A DNA stretch of 51,156 nucleotides from JBBPYR01 sp038199755 (GCA_038199755.1 JBBPYR010000027.1:1-51156); one strand, 5' to 3'. Shown: positions 1 through 9,168, numbered from the stretch's first letter. Numbers and translations are program-made. The notes: generated from the letters alone by a model not told the origin.

Positions 1-586
1 GATGCGGTCTTCTTGCTGCACTACGAGCTTACAGAGGAAATCATATCTTTGCAATGTGTAATTACTCACAGGTTACGAGTTAGCTTGCACATTGACTAGT
101 GGTTTGGTCTGGACTATGCTTATCTTGATAAAGAAGTATAGGACGTTTGAACGATACAGACAAAAGAGCATATGAAAAGATGGGACATTTGACACGGTGT
201 TTCATACCAAGAATGCTCTATACTGCTGATGTAGGTACTCTAATACACAAACTGATGAAGAGAAGTGTGATATAGGACTTGACTCAACCGTATATTATTT
301 GTTATCTTAGTAGAGATTACATTTTATAAACTGTAAAACTCTTTCTCACGGCAAAAGCGTTGTACCGTTTCGTTTCATCTCGCTACACACACTTCCTAAC
401 ATATCACGCTACATACATGTACGATGTATGCAACCTCCTCTTTTTCATGTTAGTCATTGTAATGTATCTCATGTACATTTGAGAAATAGATATGCATCTC
501 GTCTATCCCTATAGCAACAGAACGAGAGAATCCGCATATCTATACTAGCCAAACTTCAGCAATGCTGAGGGAAAGCAGGGAGAGCG
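1..586. other. AT-rich non-coding leader upstream of the sigma-factor gene
   Basis: I find no convincing gene here; the stretch is AT-rich with frequent stops. It holds two inverted repeats. CATACAT at 412-418 pairs with ATGTATG at 424-430 across 5 nt. ATAGATATGC at 486-495 pairs perfectly with GCATATCTAT at 534-543. A small hairpin, TCAGC/GCTGA, lies at 556-568 just before the sigma gene. No well-spaced -35/-10 pair could be assigned. The region probably carries the promoter and a structured leader for the sigma gene, but that is inference. Confidence 0.5.
486..543 (+). promoter_or_regulatory. Nested stem-loop in the sigma-gene leader
   Basis: The outer arms are a perfect 10-bp inverted repeat (486-495 with 534-543). 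An inner 6-bp pair, TCTCGT 497-502 with ACGAGA 522-527, lies within the loop, so the whole can fold as one long interrupted hairpin. It ends 43 nt before the ATG at 587. It could be an operator for a dimeric regulator or an RNA leader structure; the sequence does not decide between them. There is no U-run after it, so a terminator is less likely. Confidence 0.45.
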
Positions 587-1288
587 ATGGGTATAAAAAT
601 GGAAAAGCCACCTGAAGATATGAACTTTTCAGAACTGGCGAGTCGCTGCTCTCAAGAGATCAACAAGTTTCGTCGCAAGGAACAGAGCGATGATAGTTAT
701 TGCCTAGAAATCTTCCGTCGCGCCCTCAAAACACATAATGAAGAAGCCTGGGCGATGTTATACAACACCTTTTCTGAGAGTGTACGGCTGTGGTTGCGTC
801 GTCACCAATATAGAGAAGCCGCTTTACGTCATGAGAGCGAGCAAGGCTATGTTGATGATACGTTCAAGCGTTTCTGGCAATGGACGTGCAACCAGCACCT
901 GGAGTTCGCGAATCTGGCAGGGGCGTTAAGTGCATTACATCTGTGTTTGAATAGTGCAGTTATGGATACCTTACGTGCCTACTCGCGGCCCAAAGAGGAG
1001 CCAATCCCAGAGATAAGCCTGTTCAATGATGAGAGCTTGGTGACTGAGGACAGCTATAATACAGACGAATTCTGGTTAGTAATTGCTACTATTCTGACAA
1101 ATAAACGGGAACTACGAGTCATCTACCTAATCTTTCATTGTGGCCTGAAGCCAAAAGAAATCACGTTGCGCTGCCCCGGTGAATTTACTGATGAACAGGA
1201 GATTTATCGTTTGACACGTAATGCCTTGGATCGTCTACGCCGCAATAGTGGCAACCTGCGTTGGAAGCTAGGTGACGAGCAGGAATGA
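587..1288 (+). CDS. ECF-like RNA polymerase sigma factor (soluble, 233 aa)
   Basis: The protein has the two-part look of a group 4 sigma factor. Residues about 45-130 match region 2, including a DDTFKRFWQW stretch that resembles the core-binding helix and a downstream AVMDTLRAYSR promoter-recognition-like helix. Residues about 160-225 match region 4 (L..KRELRVIYLIF.CGL.PKEI..., ending in RLTRNALDRLRR). The match is divergent and I cannot name an ECF group. AGGGAG at 577-582 precedes the ATG at 587; an in-frame ATG at 599 is an alternative. A 14-bp hairpin overlaps its stop codon, so it seems to be transcribed apart from the next gene. Because it sits upstream of a zinc-finger/CHAT/subtilase set, it probably is that module's regulator (inference). 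Confidence 0.7.
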   Translation: MGIKMEKPPEDMNFSELASRCSQEINKFRRKEQSDDSYCLEIFRRALKTHNEEAWAMLYNTFSESVRLWLRRHQYREAALRHESEQGYVDDTFKRFWQWTCNQHLEFANLAGALSALHLCLNSAVMDTLRAYSRPKEEPIPEISLFNDESLVTEDSYNTDEFWLVIATILTNKRELRVIYLIFHCGLKPKEITLRCPGEFTDEQEIYRLTRNALDRLRRNSGNLRWKLGDEQE

Positions 1289-1314
1289 GTTGGGTACAAC
1301 CCCAACTCATTCCT
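1281..1314 (+). terminator. Intrinsic terminator overlapping the sigma-gene stop codon
   Basis: A perfect 14-bp stem (1281-1294 with 1301-1314) with a 6-nt loop is followed by TTTTCTG. The stop codon TGA (1286-1288) lies inside the left arm. Confidence 0.75.
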
Positions 1315-1562
1315 TTTCTGTGGATGATAAAAGGAATGATTTTTGTTGTTTTTCTATAATAGAAACAAGAGGCCCCAAAATCTTGTCGTCGGGCGTTTAT
1401 CCATCGACATATGTATGGCGCCAACATATGACATATAGAGTATAGTAGTAGAAAGACCCCCCCAACACATAGTATTGTGGTGCCGTAGTTTGCTCCTGAT
1501 TGACCGTATTAGTGAGTACGGTAGTCTTTACACAGAGCACGATAGAACATAAGGAAGACACT

Positions 1563-2378
1563 ATGATGGACAATTGTATGAACTCGATGGCCCCCGATGA
1601 TGAGGAACTTTTGAGGCACGTACTTGATGAAGAACCCTTGAGCATAGACGCGCAAGAACATCTCGTAAATTGTTCCATCTGTCAACAACGTATGGCCGAT
1701 TATGCTCAGACAAATCATTTCTTGCTTTCCAAACTCTACCGCACGCAATGCCCTAGTGCAACACAGCTTAACTTTTATTGCGCCGGTAATATTTTACCAA
1801 TGGATGAAACGCTGCATATTACAGAGCATCTCAAAGAGTGTCCGCTCTGTTATGCCGAGGTTGTCGATATTCGTGCAATTCTGCGTGACTTCAATCCCTT
1901 TCCAGAGGAGAATGCAGATGCACTGGCGACCCTACGTAACATGCCCAAACTGCTGCGTCGTATCGTTGCAAGCTTTGTGGACAACAAGCCACATCTCGCG
2001 GTGCGTGGCCAGTCGTCGCAGGGACAGACAGGTTGGCCGCGCCAGTATCGCGCCGAAAACGTCAATATCTCTTTGCATCTCTCGCGTGCCGCCAATGGTG
2101 ATATTATGCTCCTCGGCCTTTTCACCAGCGACGACTCTGCTATGAGCGTCGATGCCTTTGAAGGGGTAATAAGCGAACTTTATCTCTCCCCAGGGCCCAC
2201 GAGCCTGCCTGAACTCACCTCACAAGATGGAAATCCTACCCAACCCCTCATGACAACCACTGTCGATGACCTCGGCAACCTCGTCTTCAAATCTGTATCG
2301 CCGGGGGAATATGTACTGATCGTGCGCCTTCTCAACAGCGAAATCGTGATTGAAGGGCTGCATATCGAACATGGATGA
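1563..2378 (+). CDS. Zinc-finger (anti-sigma-like) protein with C-terminal beta-sandwich-like domain
   Basis: The 271-aa product has two HxxxCxxC zinc-binding motifs in its first 110 residues: EHLVNCSICQQ and, about 65 residues later, EHLKECPLCYAE. These are typical of zf-HC2/anti-sigma zinc fingers. No membrane segment is visible, unlike most anti-sigma factors. The C-terminal 100 residues (NVNISLHLSR... to LGNLVFKSVSPGEYVLIVRL) look like a beta-sandwich of the prealbumin or carboxypeptidase-regulatory type; this is weaker. I chose the ATG at 1563 because AAGGAAG lies at 1551-1557; the frame could open further upstream at a TTG. Its stop overlaps the start of the CHAT gene (ATGGATGA), so the two are probably translationally coupled. 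A role as a soluble, sensing anti-sigma for the upstream sigma factor is inferred. Confidence 0.65.
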   Translation: MMDNCMNSMAPDDEELLRHVLDEEPLSIDAQEHLVNCSICQQRMADYAQTNHFLLSKLYRTQCPSATQLNFYCAGNILPMDETLHITEHLKECPLCYAEVVDIRAILRDFNPFPEENADALATLRNMPKLLRRIVASFVDNKPHLAVRGQSSQGQTGWPRQYRAENVNISLHLSRAANGDIMLLGLFTSDDSAMSVDAFEGVISELYLSPGPTSLPELTSQDGNPTQPLMTTTVDDLGNLVFKSVSPGEYVLIVRLLNSEIVIEGLHIEHG

Positions 2379-5300
2379 ACACTTATTTTTAAGCTACCTG
2401 CGTGACCACAGCCTTGAAGAGGGCAAGACATACCTACAAGAACACCTATCTGATCTCGAAGAAATTGCCACCGTAAGTAACGTCATTGCGGAAGATGCCC
2501 TACATCAACGCGATGTCAGCCCTTTTGTGGCCCTCAAACTCGCTGACCTGCTGATTTTTTTGGGCGATACCATTCATCAGATGCTACCACGCGCGCTAGG
2601 GCTCAAAGCGAAGGGCGACGTTTTGAACTATATGGAGCATCATCAATCCGCCATTGAGTGCTTAGATGCTGCTGGAGAAGCTTTTCTCGCTATAGGCGAC
2701 GAGGTCAATTGGGCGCGTACCCGGATCGCCTGGGTGATTTCCTGTGCCTGGACCGGACGTGTCGAAGAGGGCTTACAGGGGGCTGCCGCTGCCCGCGCTG
2801 TGTTTTTGCGCCATGAAGAACGCTACTGGGCCTGTGTCATCGACCACAATACGGCAGTGGTCTACTCGCAGATGGGCGAATATCAAAAGGCACTGGAATT
2901 GTACGAACGCATGCTAGCGATCTATCCCACCCTCACGGATCAGGATGAAACCTTTATCAAACGTGCGATTGCGCTTGTTGAGATGAATAAAGGCAGAAAC
3001 GTGGCTTGGCTAGGGAACTTTGAGCAGGCCTATCAGCTTGAGCAGAAGGCACAAACACGTTTTGTGGAGCTTGGGCAGATTGGACTCAGGTTAAACACGG
3101 AATTTATCCTTGCCGAATTTGATTATGTACAGGGATACTATGGCTCTGCCTTGCGCCGCTATTATCAATTGATAGACGACATTGTCCTGTATGCGTTTGA
3201 TGAGCCGCTGGTGCGTGCCGAACTCTCATTGCAGATAGCTGCCTGCCTCATAAAGCTGAATAAAATCGACGAGGCTTGCCACATAGGTGCTACGGTTGTC
3301 GAGCTATGCCGTAGCTATGCCGTACCTTTGGACTTGGGAAATGCTTTGCGCGAATATGCGAATGCCCTTATCGCCGCCAATCGTTTGCAAGAAGCACTAG
3401 CAGCTCTAGAGGAAGCGGTGACGGTCTTTACAAAAGGTGGTTTACAACACCACGCCTCGATCACCCAGTTGCAGCAAGCAGAACTTCTCTTAAAAAGGCA
3501 TGCTAGCGGTGAAGCCTATGCCTTGGCCCAGCAGTTAAAAGTGTATTTTGATGCCCAAGGACTGGTAGCACGCTCGGTGCGTGCAATGCTGGTGATGATT
3601 GCTGGCTTGATCGAGCATGCACGGCAAGCACAGGGCCAAGACGAGGACAACTATTATCTGTCGCTGTTGCGGGAAGCTACCTCCCTCTGTAAACAAACGA
3701 ATACACTCTCACATCAACATAACTTGCAAGAGCAGACCTATCAAATACACTATCTACAAGGCCAACTAGCTCTGCTACAAGGTGATGTGCAGCGGGCAAT
3801 ACGGCATTATCGCGTTGCAATTGCACGTGTTGAACGTATTCTGTCTGGGTTAGCCTATGATCTTGTCCCTGCATTTCTGTATACAACTTGGAAAATCTAC
3901 GAAGATATGATCGCGCTGTATTTACAGCATGGGTACTATGAGCAAGCATTTGGCTATCTGGAACAGGCGCGCTCTTTAGCACTGCGACAACACCGCAACA
4001 AATTGCACACGGCTACTATACCAGCGGAAAAGCAGGGTGGCCGCTTAGAAAGCACTCCTGCGCGGGAAGGGAATACCGTCCTTTTGCGTATCCAGCGCGA
4101 ACTACGACTGTGGCAAGAAAAATATCATAGCTATAACACACTCCTTGCGACATTTGAGAACGTGGCAGATACTGGGCTCAATCGTGAGCAGATTCAAGCT
4201 GAAATCAAGCACTGCGAGGAAAAACTGTCAGAACTGTTTGACCGCGTACAACTTCAACAGGTCGATGTGCAACGAGACAACGGCAAACACAACAAGAAAC
4301 ATGAATATGCGGTAAGCGTAGTGAGTGTGGAACAACTTCAGCAGCAGCTCTCCCCCAATCATGTGTTACTGGCCTATTTTTTGTACGGAAAAAACATCGT
4401 TATTTTTGCATTGACCGCAAAGAAGTTCGTCACCTATGAGATTGCCGCTGGGGTGGAGCAGCTAGAGCGTCTCTTGCTTACCTTGCATATGCATTGGCAA
4501 CCGTCAAGTTGGCCGAGCATTCACAAGCCCACACAGGTAGCGGTACGACGACTGCTGCACAAATTACAGCAACTCTTACTTGCTCCCATTGCTTCACTTC
4601 TCCCTGAGTCAGCAGGTACGATTACGGTCGTGCCCTATGGCCCACTGCACAAACTACCATTTCACGCACTCCACGATGGTACACACTTCTTAATCGAAAA
4701 ATATCAGGTGAGCTATCTACCAGCGAGTAGTACCTTGTCCTTGTTCGACAGAAAGTCGGTGGCGCAGGCACAAACAGATCAAGTGCAAAAGGTTCGGAAG
4801 CTGCCGCTTGTGCTGGGATATTCCGAGCAAGGACAGTTACCTATTGCGCTCGCAGAGGCAAAAGATATCGCGGGTTTGTTGGACGGGCGATGCTATCTGG
4901 AACAGGAGGCGACGATTGCACGACTCAACGCCGAAGCGAGTGGTAGCCCAATAATTCATATTGCTACACATGGCCAAAGCAGGATGGATAAGCCCAATTT
5001 TTCGTTTGTGCGGTTGGCTGATGGACAATTGAACGCGATTGATGCCTTTAGTTTGCCGCTAAAGGGGTGCCAGTTGGTGACGCTGAGCGGCTGTGAAACG
5101 GGACTAGCACTCAGTGGTGGCGGAGATGAGCAGCTTGGTTTGGGGCGTGCCTTTCTTGCCGCTGGAGCAGACTCGCTCGTTATGAGCTTGTGGACAGTGG
5201 AGGATAGCGCAACCAACGAGTTGATGCAGCGTTTTTATCACCATCTTTTGCAAGGGGACACAAAAATACAGGCATTACGGAAGGCGCAGTGTCATTTCAT

Positions 5301-5394
5301 CAAGCTCAATGATGCTCCATGGAGTCATCCTTATTTCTGGGCAGCTTTTCGCCTTGTTGGGAATACTGGTCAACTGTACCAGTCACAACAATAA
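2371..5394 (+). CDS. TPR-CHAT protease (caspase-like)
   Basis: A 1007-aa cytoplasmic protein. Residues about 1-600 are helical repeats of TPR type (for example ALKAKGDVLNYMEHHQSAIE, YSQMGEYQKALELYERML). A coiled linker follows, then a C-terminal CHAT domain (about residues 690-1000). The catalytic dyad of this clan CD peptidase family is visible: His867 in IAHIATHG-like context (IHIATHGQ) and Cys908 in TLSGCETG, followed by the usual GGGDEQLGLGRAFLAAGA and SLWTVED motifs. The ATG at 2371 overlaps the previous stop and is preferred to the upstream TTG at 2350. CHAT-TPR proteins act as peptidases in bacterial conflict and regulated-death systems, including Csx29 of type III-E CRISPR; the substrate here is unknown. 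The adjacent zinc-finger protein and sigma factor are the obvious candidates. Confidence 0.85.
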   Translation: MDEHLFLSYLRDHSLEEGKTYLQEHLSDLEEIATVSNVIAEDALHQRDVSPFVALKLADLLIFLGDTIHQMLPRALGLKAKGDVLNYMEHHQSAIECLDAAGEAFLAIGDEVNWARTRIAWVISCAWTGRVEEGLQGAAAARAVFLRHEERYWACVIDHNTAVVYSQMGEYQKALELYERMLAIYPTLTDQDETFIKRAIALVEMNKGRNVAWLGNFEQAYQLEQKAQTRFVELGQIGLRLNTEFILAEFDYVQGYYGSALRRYYQLIDDIVLYAFDEPLVRAELSLQIAACLIKLNKIDEACHIGATVVELCRSYAVPLDLGNALREYANALIAANRLQEALAALEEAVTVFTKGGLQHHASITQLQQAELLLKRHASGEAYALAQQLKVYFDAQGLVARSVRAMLVMIAGLIEHARQAQGQDEDNYYLSLLREATSLCKQTNTLSHQHNLQEQTYQIHYLQGQLALLQGDVQRAIRHYRVAIARVERILSGLAYDLVPAFLYTTWKIYEDMIALYLQHGYYEQAFGYLEQARSLALRQHRNKLHTATIPAEKQGGRLESTPAREGNTVLLRIQRELRLWQEKYHSYNTLLATFENVADTGLNREQIQAEIKHCEEKLSELFDRVQLQQVDVQRDNGKHNKKHEYAVSVVSVEQLQQQLSPNHVLLAYFLYGKNIVIFALTAKKFVTYEIAAGVEQLERLLLTLHMHWQPSSWPSIHKPTQVAVRRLLHKLQQLLLAPIASLLPESAGTITVVPYGPLHKLPFHALHDGTHFLIEKYQVSYLPASSTLSLFDRKSVAQAQTDQVQKVRKLPLVLGYSEQGQLPIALAEAKDIAGLLDGRCYLEQEATIARLNAEASGSPIIHIATHGQSRMDKPNFSFVRLADGQLNAIDAFSLPLKGCQLVTLSGCETGLALSGGGDEQLGLGRAFLAAGADSLVMSLWTVEDSATNELMQRFYHHLLQGDTKIQALRKAQCHFIKLNDAPWSHPYFWAAFRLVGNTGQLYQSQQ

Positions 5395-5482
5395 GGCTCT
5401 AAAAAAGCAAGGTGTAGCGTTTGTATAGAGAAATTTATGGATACAAGTTATGCAATGCATTCATGGAGGTAAAAGACTTACT

Positions 5483-7747
5483 ATGCCACAGATGTCGCAA
5501 AGGCCAATTGTAACCCTTCCCATGGTGGTGTACTGGCAAGAAAACCAAGTTGCCATATCTCTAGAGTCTCACTTACCACTGGGAGCTGACCCGGTTGATA
5601 CGCTGAAATCGCTCAATTTAGCGGTTCTACAGAAGTTGATGCAAATGAACGGTTTGCAGCTACAATCTTTTCAAGACGAAGACCTTCCCTATCCGACCAC
5701 TTCACCCGTGCAGACTGGCAACGGAGGTACCCATGGGGATGGGGACGATGATGAGGAAGACGAGGATGAAGGGCGAAAAGGGGAAAGTTCTTTGAGTGGG
5801 CTGATTACGGGGATCGCGCAGGGGTTGATTGACGAGGGGCAAGAATTACTCGATAGGGCGCAACAATTGGGCAAGGATATGGTAGAACGCTCCGCTAGCT
5901 CTCGATCTAGCCATACCGCTTCTTCCTCTTCTGATGCAGGCTCTATCGATGATCTCAATAGTGTTCGCGGGAAGTATCTGTTTCGTTCGCCACGTGCTGA
6001 CAATAAAGCGGGAACGAGCGTCTTAAGCTTCTTCCGTGTTGCGCCAGTGGGTATGTCCCTTGGTGCAACTATGATGGCAGCGCGCATGAGGGGTGCTGCT
6101 ATGAAGGATGCAACTGCTGCAAGTCAGATGTATGAGGGAGACAATACCTTAAATGCAGTGAAGATCATTAATAGTAATCTTGATTACTTGCAAAAATCTG
6201 GTGTTCCAGTGATGGCTGCTGCACCAAACTGGTTAAATGGTGGGACACCTGTCTGGGGTTGCGGCACACATGGTTGTCCCGTTTCTCCGCCCATCCCTGT
6301 GACGGTAGACGATATTGATTCGAACTGCAACGGAAACTGGAAGCTTGAGTTTACCAATCTGCCAGAGCAATCGCCATTGCTAAACGCAAGTGGGAACGGT
6401 GTGACGGTGTTAGTATTGGATACGCTCCCATTAGCAGCACAAATTTCGGCTGCGGCTGCGGCTGATGCTAGCAATGCATTGTTGCAAGATGTGAATACAA
6501 ATGTGACGATCAACTATGTCACATTGCCAGATAAGGTTGAAATTCCTAATCCAGAGCAGCCTGCCACGGGTAAAGACATCTACGGGCGGCTCGTTGGTTT
6601 TCCGATGAATGACCATGGCACATTTGTTGCCGGTGAAATTCGTAACCTTGCCCCTGATGCCCATGTCGAATGTATCCGCGTGTTGAACGACGCGGGCGTG
6701 GGGACAACGGGTATTCTGACTGATGCACTGGCGAAGATACAACAACGGCTGCTGGGTGATCCCAACGCAGGAACGCCACTGCATTTGCCTCTGGTCATCA
6801 ATTTGAGTCTGGTGACCACGCCTTCTGACGAAGAACTCTTTGCGCCGGGCTCTCCCTTTGGCCGAGATGAGATTTACCTTTTGCGCGATGGACTGCACAC
6901 CGCGATGCTCAGCCTTGCTCAGTTGGGGGTGATCTTCGTGGCATCATCGGGCAACGACTCTGATCTTCGACCTGACGCGAGTATGGCATTGAAGAAGGAA
7001 TGGTCCACTCCTGATGCCAGCCCCATGGTCATGGATCCCGCATCTCCCTCTGAAACTGCTCCCATGCCTGCTGTGGCAATGGATGCGCCGATGCTGCGTT
7101 TGGGTGCGCGTTTCCCCGCTGCTTTTGCCTATGACCATCCTTATGTCGGACATCCAACGCTGACACGTATTCCCGGCGTTATTCCGGTGGGAGCCATCAA
7201 TGGACAGGGCGTAGCAGCGACCTACAGCAACTATTCAGGTGTTGATGGTATCAATACCTATGGTGGCGAGGTGCCGACACCAAAGCCTAATCCTGAGGTG
7301 GTACCCCTGCTCGCGAAGGTGGTTACGGATGTTGAGCGACCAATTGATGCCGTCCGAGGTGTGTATACAAGCACGCGCTATCCTTACTTGTCAATGGATG
7401 ATATCTTGGATTATACGTTACCAGTGCCAGTGCCGGTGCTACTACACCCGTATCCAGACTATCCAAATCCTGATCCATCGGCGCTACACCACATGACGCA
7501 GCGTGCAACCTGGGCATATTGGTCGGGAACCTCGTTCGCCACGCCGATGGTTAGTGCGCTGGCTGCACGCGTGCTCGAAGTGGACGGCTCCTCGGTTGGT
7601 GATGCCATGCGCAATAAGCTCGAAGGTGCCTCGCAGGTCGCGGATATATGGAATCGGTTGGAGAATGGTACGGCTGATACGCATGGCTATGTGGTAGGGG
7701 TGCAACAGGTGTGTGATACAGCGGAGGCACTGCTTGGGCGGGAATAG
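5483..7747 (+). CDS. Subtilisin-like (S8) serine protease, apparently cytoplasmic
   Basis: A 754-aa protein with a complete S8 triad: Asp313 (VLVLDT), His378 (MNDHGTFVAG) and Ser684 (SGTSFATPM). The oxyanion Asn491 lies in VASSGND. There is no signal peptide or membrane anchor. The N-terminal 300 residues are not a classical propeptide: a small domain, then an acidic Asp/Glu run at about residues 88-99, a helical stretch and a Ser-rich linker. An insertion rich in Pro/Met lies between Asn491 and Ser684. GGAGG at 5465-5469 supports the ATG at 5483 rather than an earlier start at 5450. It follows the CHAT gene by 88 nt with no hairpin between, so they are likely co-transcribed. A CHAT-activated or co-acting protease is plausible but inferred. 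Confidence 0.85.
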   Translation: MPQMSQRPIVTLPMVVYWQENQVAISLESHLPLGADPVDTLKSLNLAVLQKLMQMNGLQLQSFQDEDLPYPTTSPVQTGNGGTHGDGDDDEEDEDEGRKGESSLSGLITGIAQGLIDEGQELLDRAQQLGKDMVERSASSRSSHTASSSSDAGSIDDLNSVRGKYLFRSPRADNKAGTSVLSFFRVAPVGMSLGATMMAARMRGAAMKDATAASQMYEGDNTLNAVKIINSNLDYLQKSGVPVMAAAPNWLNGGTPVWGCGTHGCPVSPPIPVTVDDIDSNCNGNWKLEFTNLPEQSPLLNASGNGVTVLVLDTLPLAAQISAAAAADASNALLQDVNTNVTINYVTLPDKVEIPNPEQPATGKDIYGRLVGFPMNDHGTFVAGEIRNLAPDAHVECIRVLNDAGVGTTGILTDALAKIQQRLLGDPNAGTPLHLPLVINLSLVTTPSDEELFAPGSPFGRDEIYLLRDGLHTAMLSLAQLGVIFVASSGNDSDLRPDASMALKKEWSTPDASPMVMDPASPSETAPMPAVAMDAPMLRLGARFPAAFAYDHPYVGHPTLTRIPGVIPVGAINGQGVAATYSNYSGVDGINTYGGEVPTPKPNPEVVPLLAKVVTDVERPIDAVRGVYTSTRYPYLSMDDILDYTLPVPVPVLLHPYPDYPNPDPSALHHMTQRATWAYWSGTSFATPMVSALAARVLEVDGSSVGDAMRNKLEGASQVADIWNRLENGTADTHGYVVGVQQVCDTAEALLGRE

Positions 7748-7755
7748 TTGTTCTG

Positions 7756-7834
7756 TTTCCAACCAATGGGGATGGATAGCCTGAGATGAATACACTGTGT
7801 TCATCTCAGGCTATCCATCCCCATTGGTTGGAAA
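7756..7834. terminator. Exceptionally long perfect hairpin ending the protease operon
   Basis: A 35-bp perfect inverted repeat (7756-7790 with 7800-7834) with a 9-nt loop starts 8 nt after the subtilase stop. The right arm ends in GAAA rather than a T-run on the plus strand. The length is far beyond what termination needs. Confidence 0.7.
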
Positions 7835-7906
7835 ATTGATTCTTCTCTGTTTTTGCGTTATCTGATACAATAGCTGCGAATAAAACATGACTGTGGGAGA
7901 ATAGGG

Positions 7907-9133
7907 ATGGATGCAATAGAGATGCCTGCCGAGGAGCAGCCGAGCAAAGGAACCGCAACCCTACCTGATGCGGATAACACGCACCTCGACTCGTCTTTCT
8001 TCTATCAGAAGGACCCGCCGTTTGTGCTGCTAGCTGATCGCTTGCATTTGAACGAGTTCGCTGTCGCAGGTATTGCTATCGTTACGTCGGTGTTGGTGTT
8101 GTTTGGGCTTGGTGCGTTCTTTAGCGTGTTTGATACCAACTATATCATTCGCAGTTCCTTACAGACCTTCATTGTGTTTCCGCTATTGGCCTATTTCTGC
8201 ATGCGTATCCCGCAGGAGATTGCTACCCTCTTCAATACCTTCGTTGAGCACAAGGTGATTGGTGAGCAGCGGACCGACCGCACTGGCCCTGCGAGTTATG
8301 AGGACTTTGTTGAGCTTTTGATTGCCTGGGTTGATCGTAGTTGGTGGACGCTGATTGCGCTGGGCATAGTGATTATTTTCTGGCTCTACCGCTTATTGGT
8401 GATTGAGCCGACGCTGACATCTCCGGTCGAACACGCACAGTTCTGGCTACGCATCGCGATTCTGGCGTTGTACTCTATCATGATCTATTCGGTGGCTCTG
8501 GCTGCTCTTCGCCTGGTGGTGACATTGATTTTCACCAATATCCTGTTTCGCTCGTTTAAGATTGTCGTCAATCCGTTACATCCCGATGGTTCGGCAGGCC
8601 TGGGCGTGATGGCACGCATGTTGGGGATCAGTGTTGGCTTTATCACGACAATGGGAGCTGCGGCTATCGTCATGAACGCAGCCTTCTTGTCTCCAACCTT
8701 TTCTATTACGGTCTCCAGCATCTCCGTTGCCAGCTGGGAGGCGATAGGCGTGAGTATTTTGTATCTTGCTCTGGCACCGACGCTGCTGGTGGGCTGGCTG
8801 CTGGCCCCACACGATGCCATGCAAGAGGCATTAAATGAGGCACTACAACCGCTTGCAGACCAATTTCAATCGACCATTACCGCAGATCAACCGTCGTCGA
8901 ATGCTAGTGCTGACGAGATCAAGAAGGGAACGGATCGTCTCTCGGAACTCAAACGACGCTATGATTTGCTGCAAGATACCTTTCCCGTCTGGCCTGCACA
9001 GATCAATCAGATCCGCCGTCTGGTCGCCACTATTAGCCTGCCCGCTGTAATTACCTTCCTGTTATCACTACCTCAAACCTATAAGGCGATTTATGAGTTT
9101 GTTGCCAGTGTGTTTCAGATTGGCGGACATTAG
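7907..9133 (+). CDS. Polytopic membrane protein of unknown function
   Basis: A 408-aa protein I do not recognise. After about 55 hydrophilic residues there are six or so hydrophobic segments (for example AVAGIAIVTSVLVLFGLGAF, TLIALGIVIIFWLYRLLVI, WLRIAILALYSIMIYSVALA, ILYLALAPTLLVGWLL). A cytoplasmic-looking helical stretch (about 325-365) and a last hydrophobic segment close to the C-terminus follow. A PLHPDGSAGLG motif lies between two membrane segments. GGGAGA at 7895-7900 fits the ATG at 7907. It stands alone between two non-coding gaps. Confidence 0.6.
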   Translation: MDAIEMPAEEQPSKGTATLPDADNTHLDSSFFYQKDPPFVLLADRLHLNEFAVAGIAIVTSVLVLFGLGAFFSVFDTNYIIRSSLQTFIVFPLLAYFCMRIPQEIATLFNTFVEHKVIGEQRTDRTGPASYEDFVELLIAWVDRSWWTLIALGIVIIFWLYRLLVIEPTLTSPVEHAQFWLRIAILALYSIMIYSVALAALRLVVTLIFTNILFRSFKIVVNPLHPDGSAGLGVMARMLGISVGFITTMGAAAIVMNAAFLSPTFSITVSSISVASWEAIGVSILYLALAPTLLVGWLLAPHDAMQEALNEALQPLADQFQSTITADQPSSNASADEIKKGTDRLSELKRRYDLLQDTFPVWPAQINQIRRLVATISLPAVITFLLSLPQTYKAIYEFVASVFQIGGH

Positions 9134-9168
9134 ATTTTAGGGCTTCGGCAAATTGGCTTTCCAAAAAC

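Noticed and set aside
189..224. TTGACA (189-194) with TATACT (219-224) as a promoter of the sigma gene
   Set aside because: The spacing is 24 nt, too long for a sigma-70-type promoter, and it is more than 360 nt from the start codon.
1355..1360. TATAAT box before the zinc-finger gene
   Set aside because: The -10 match is perfect but no acceptable -35 lies 16-18 nt upstream, and it is 200 nt from the start; kept only as a note.
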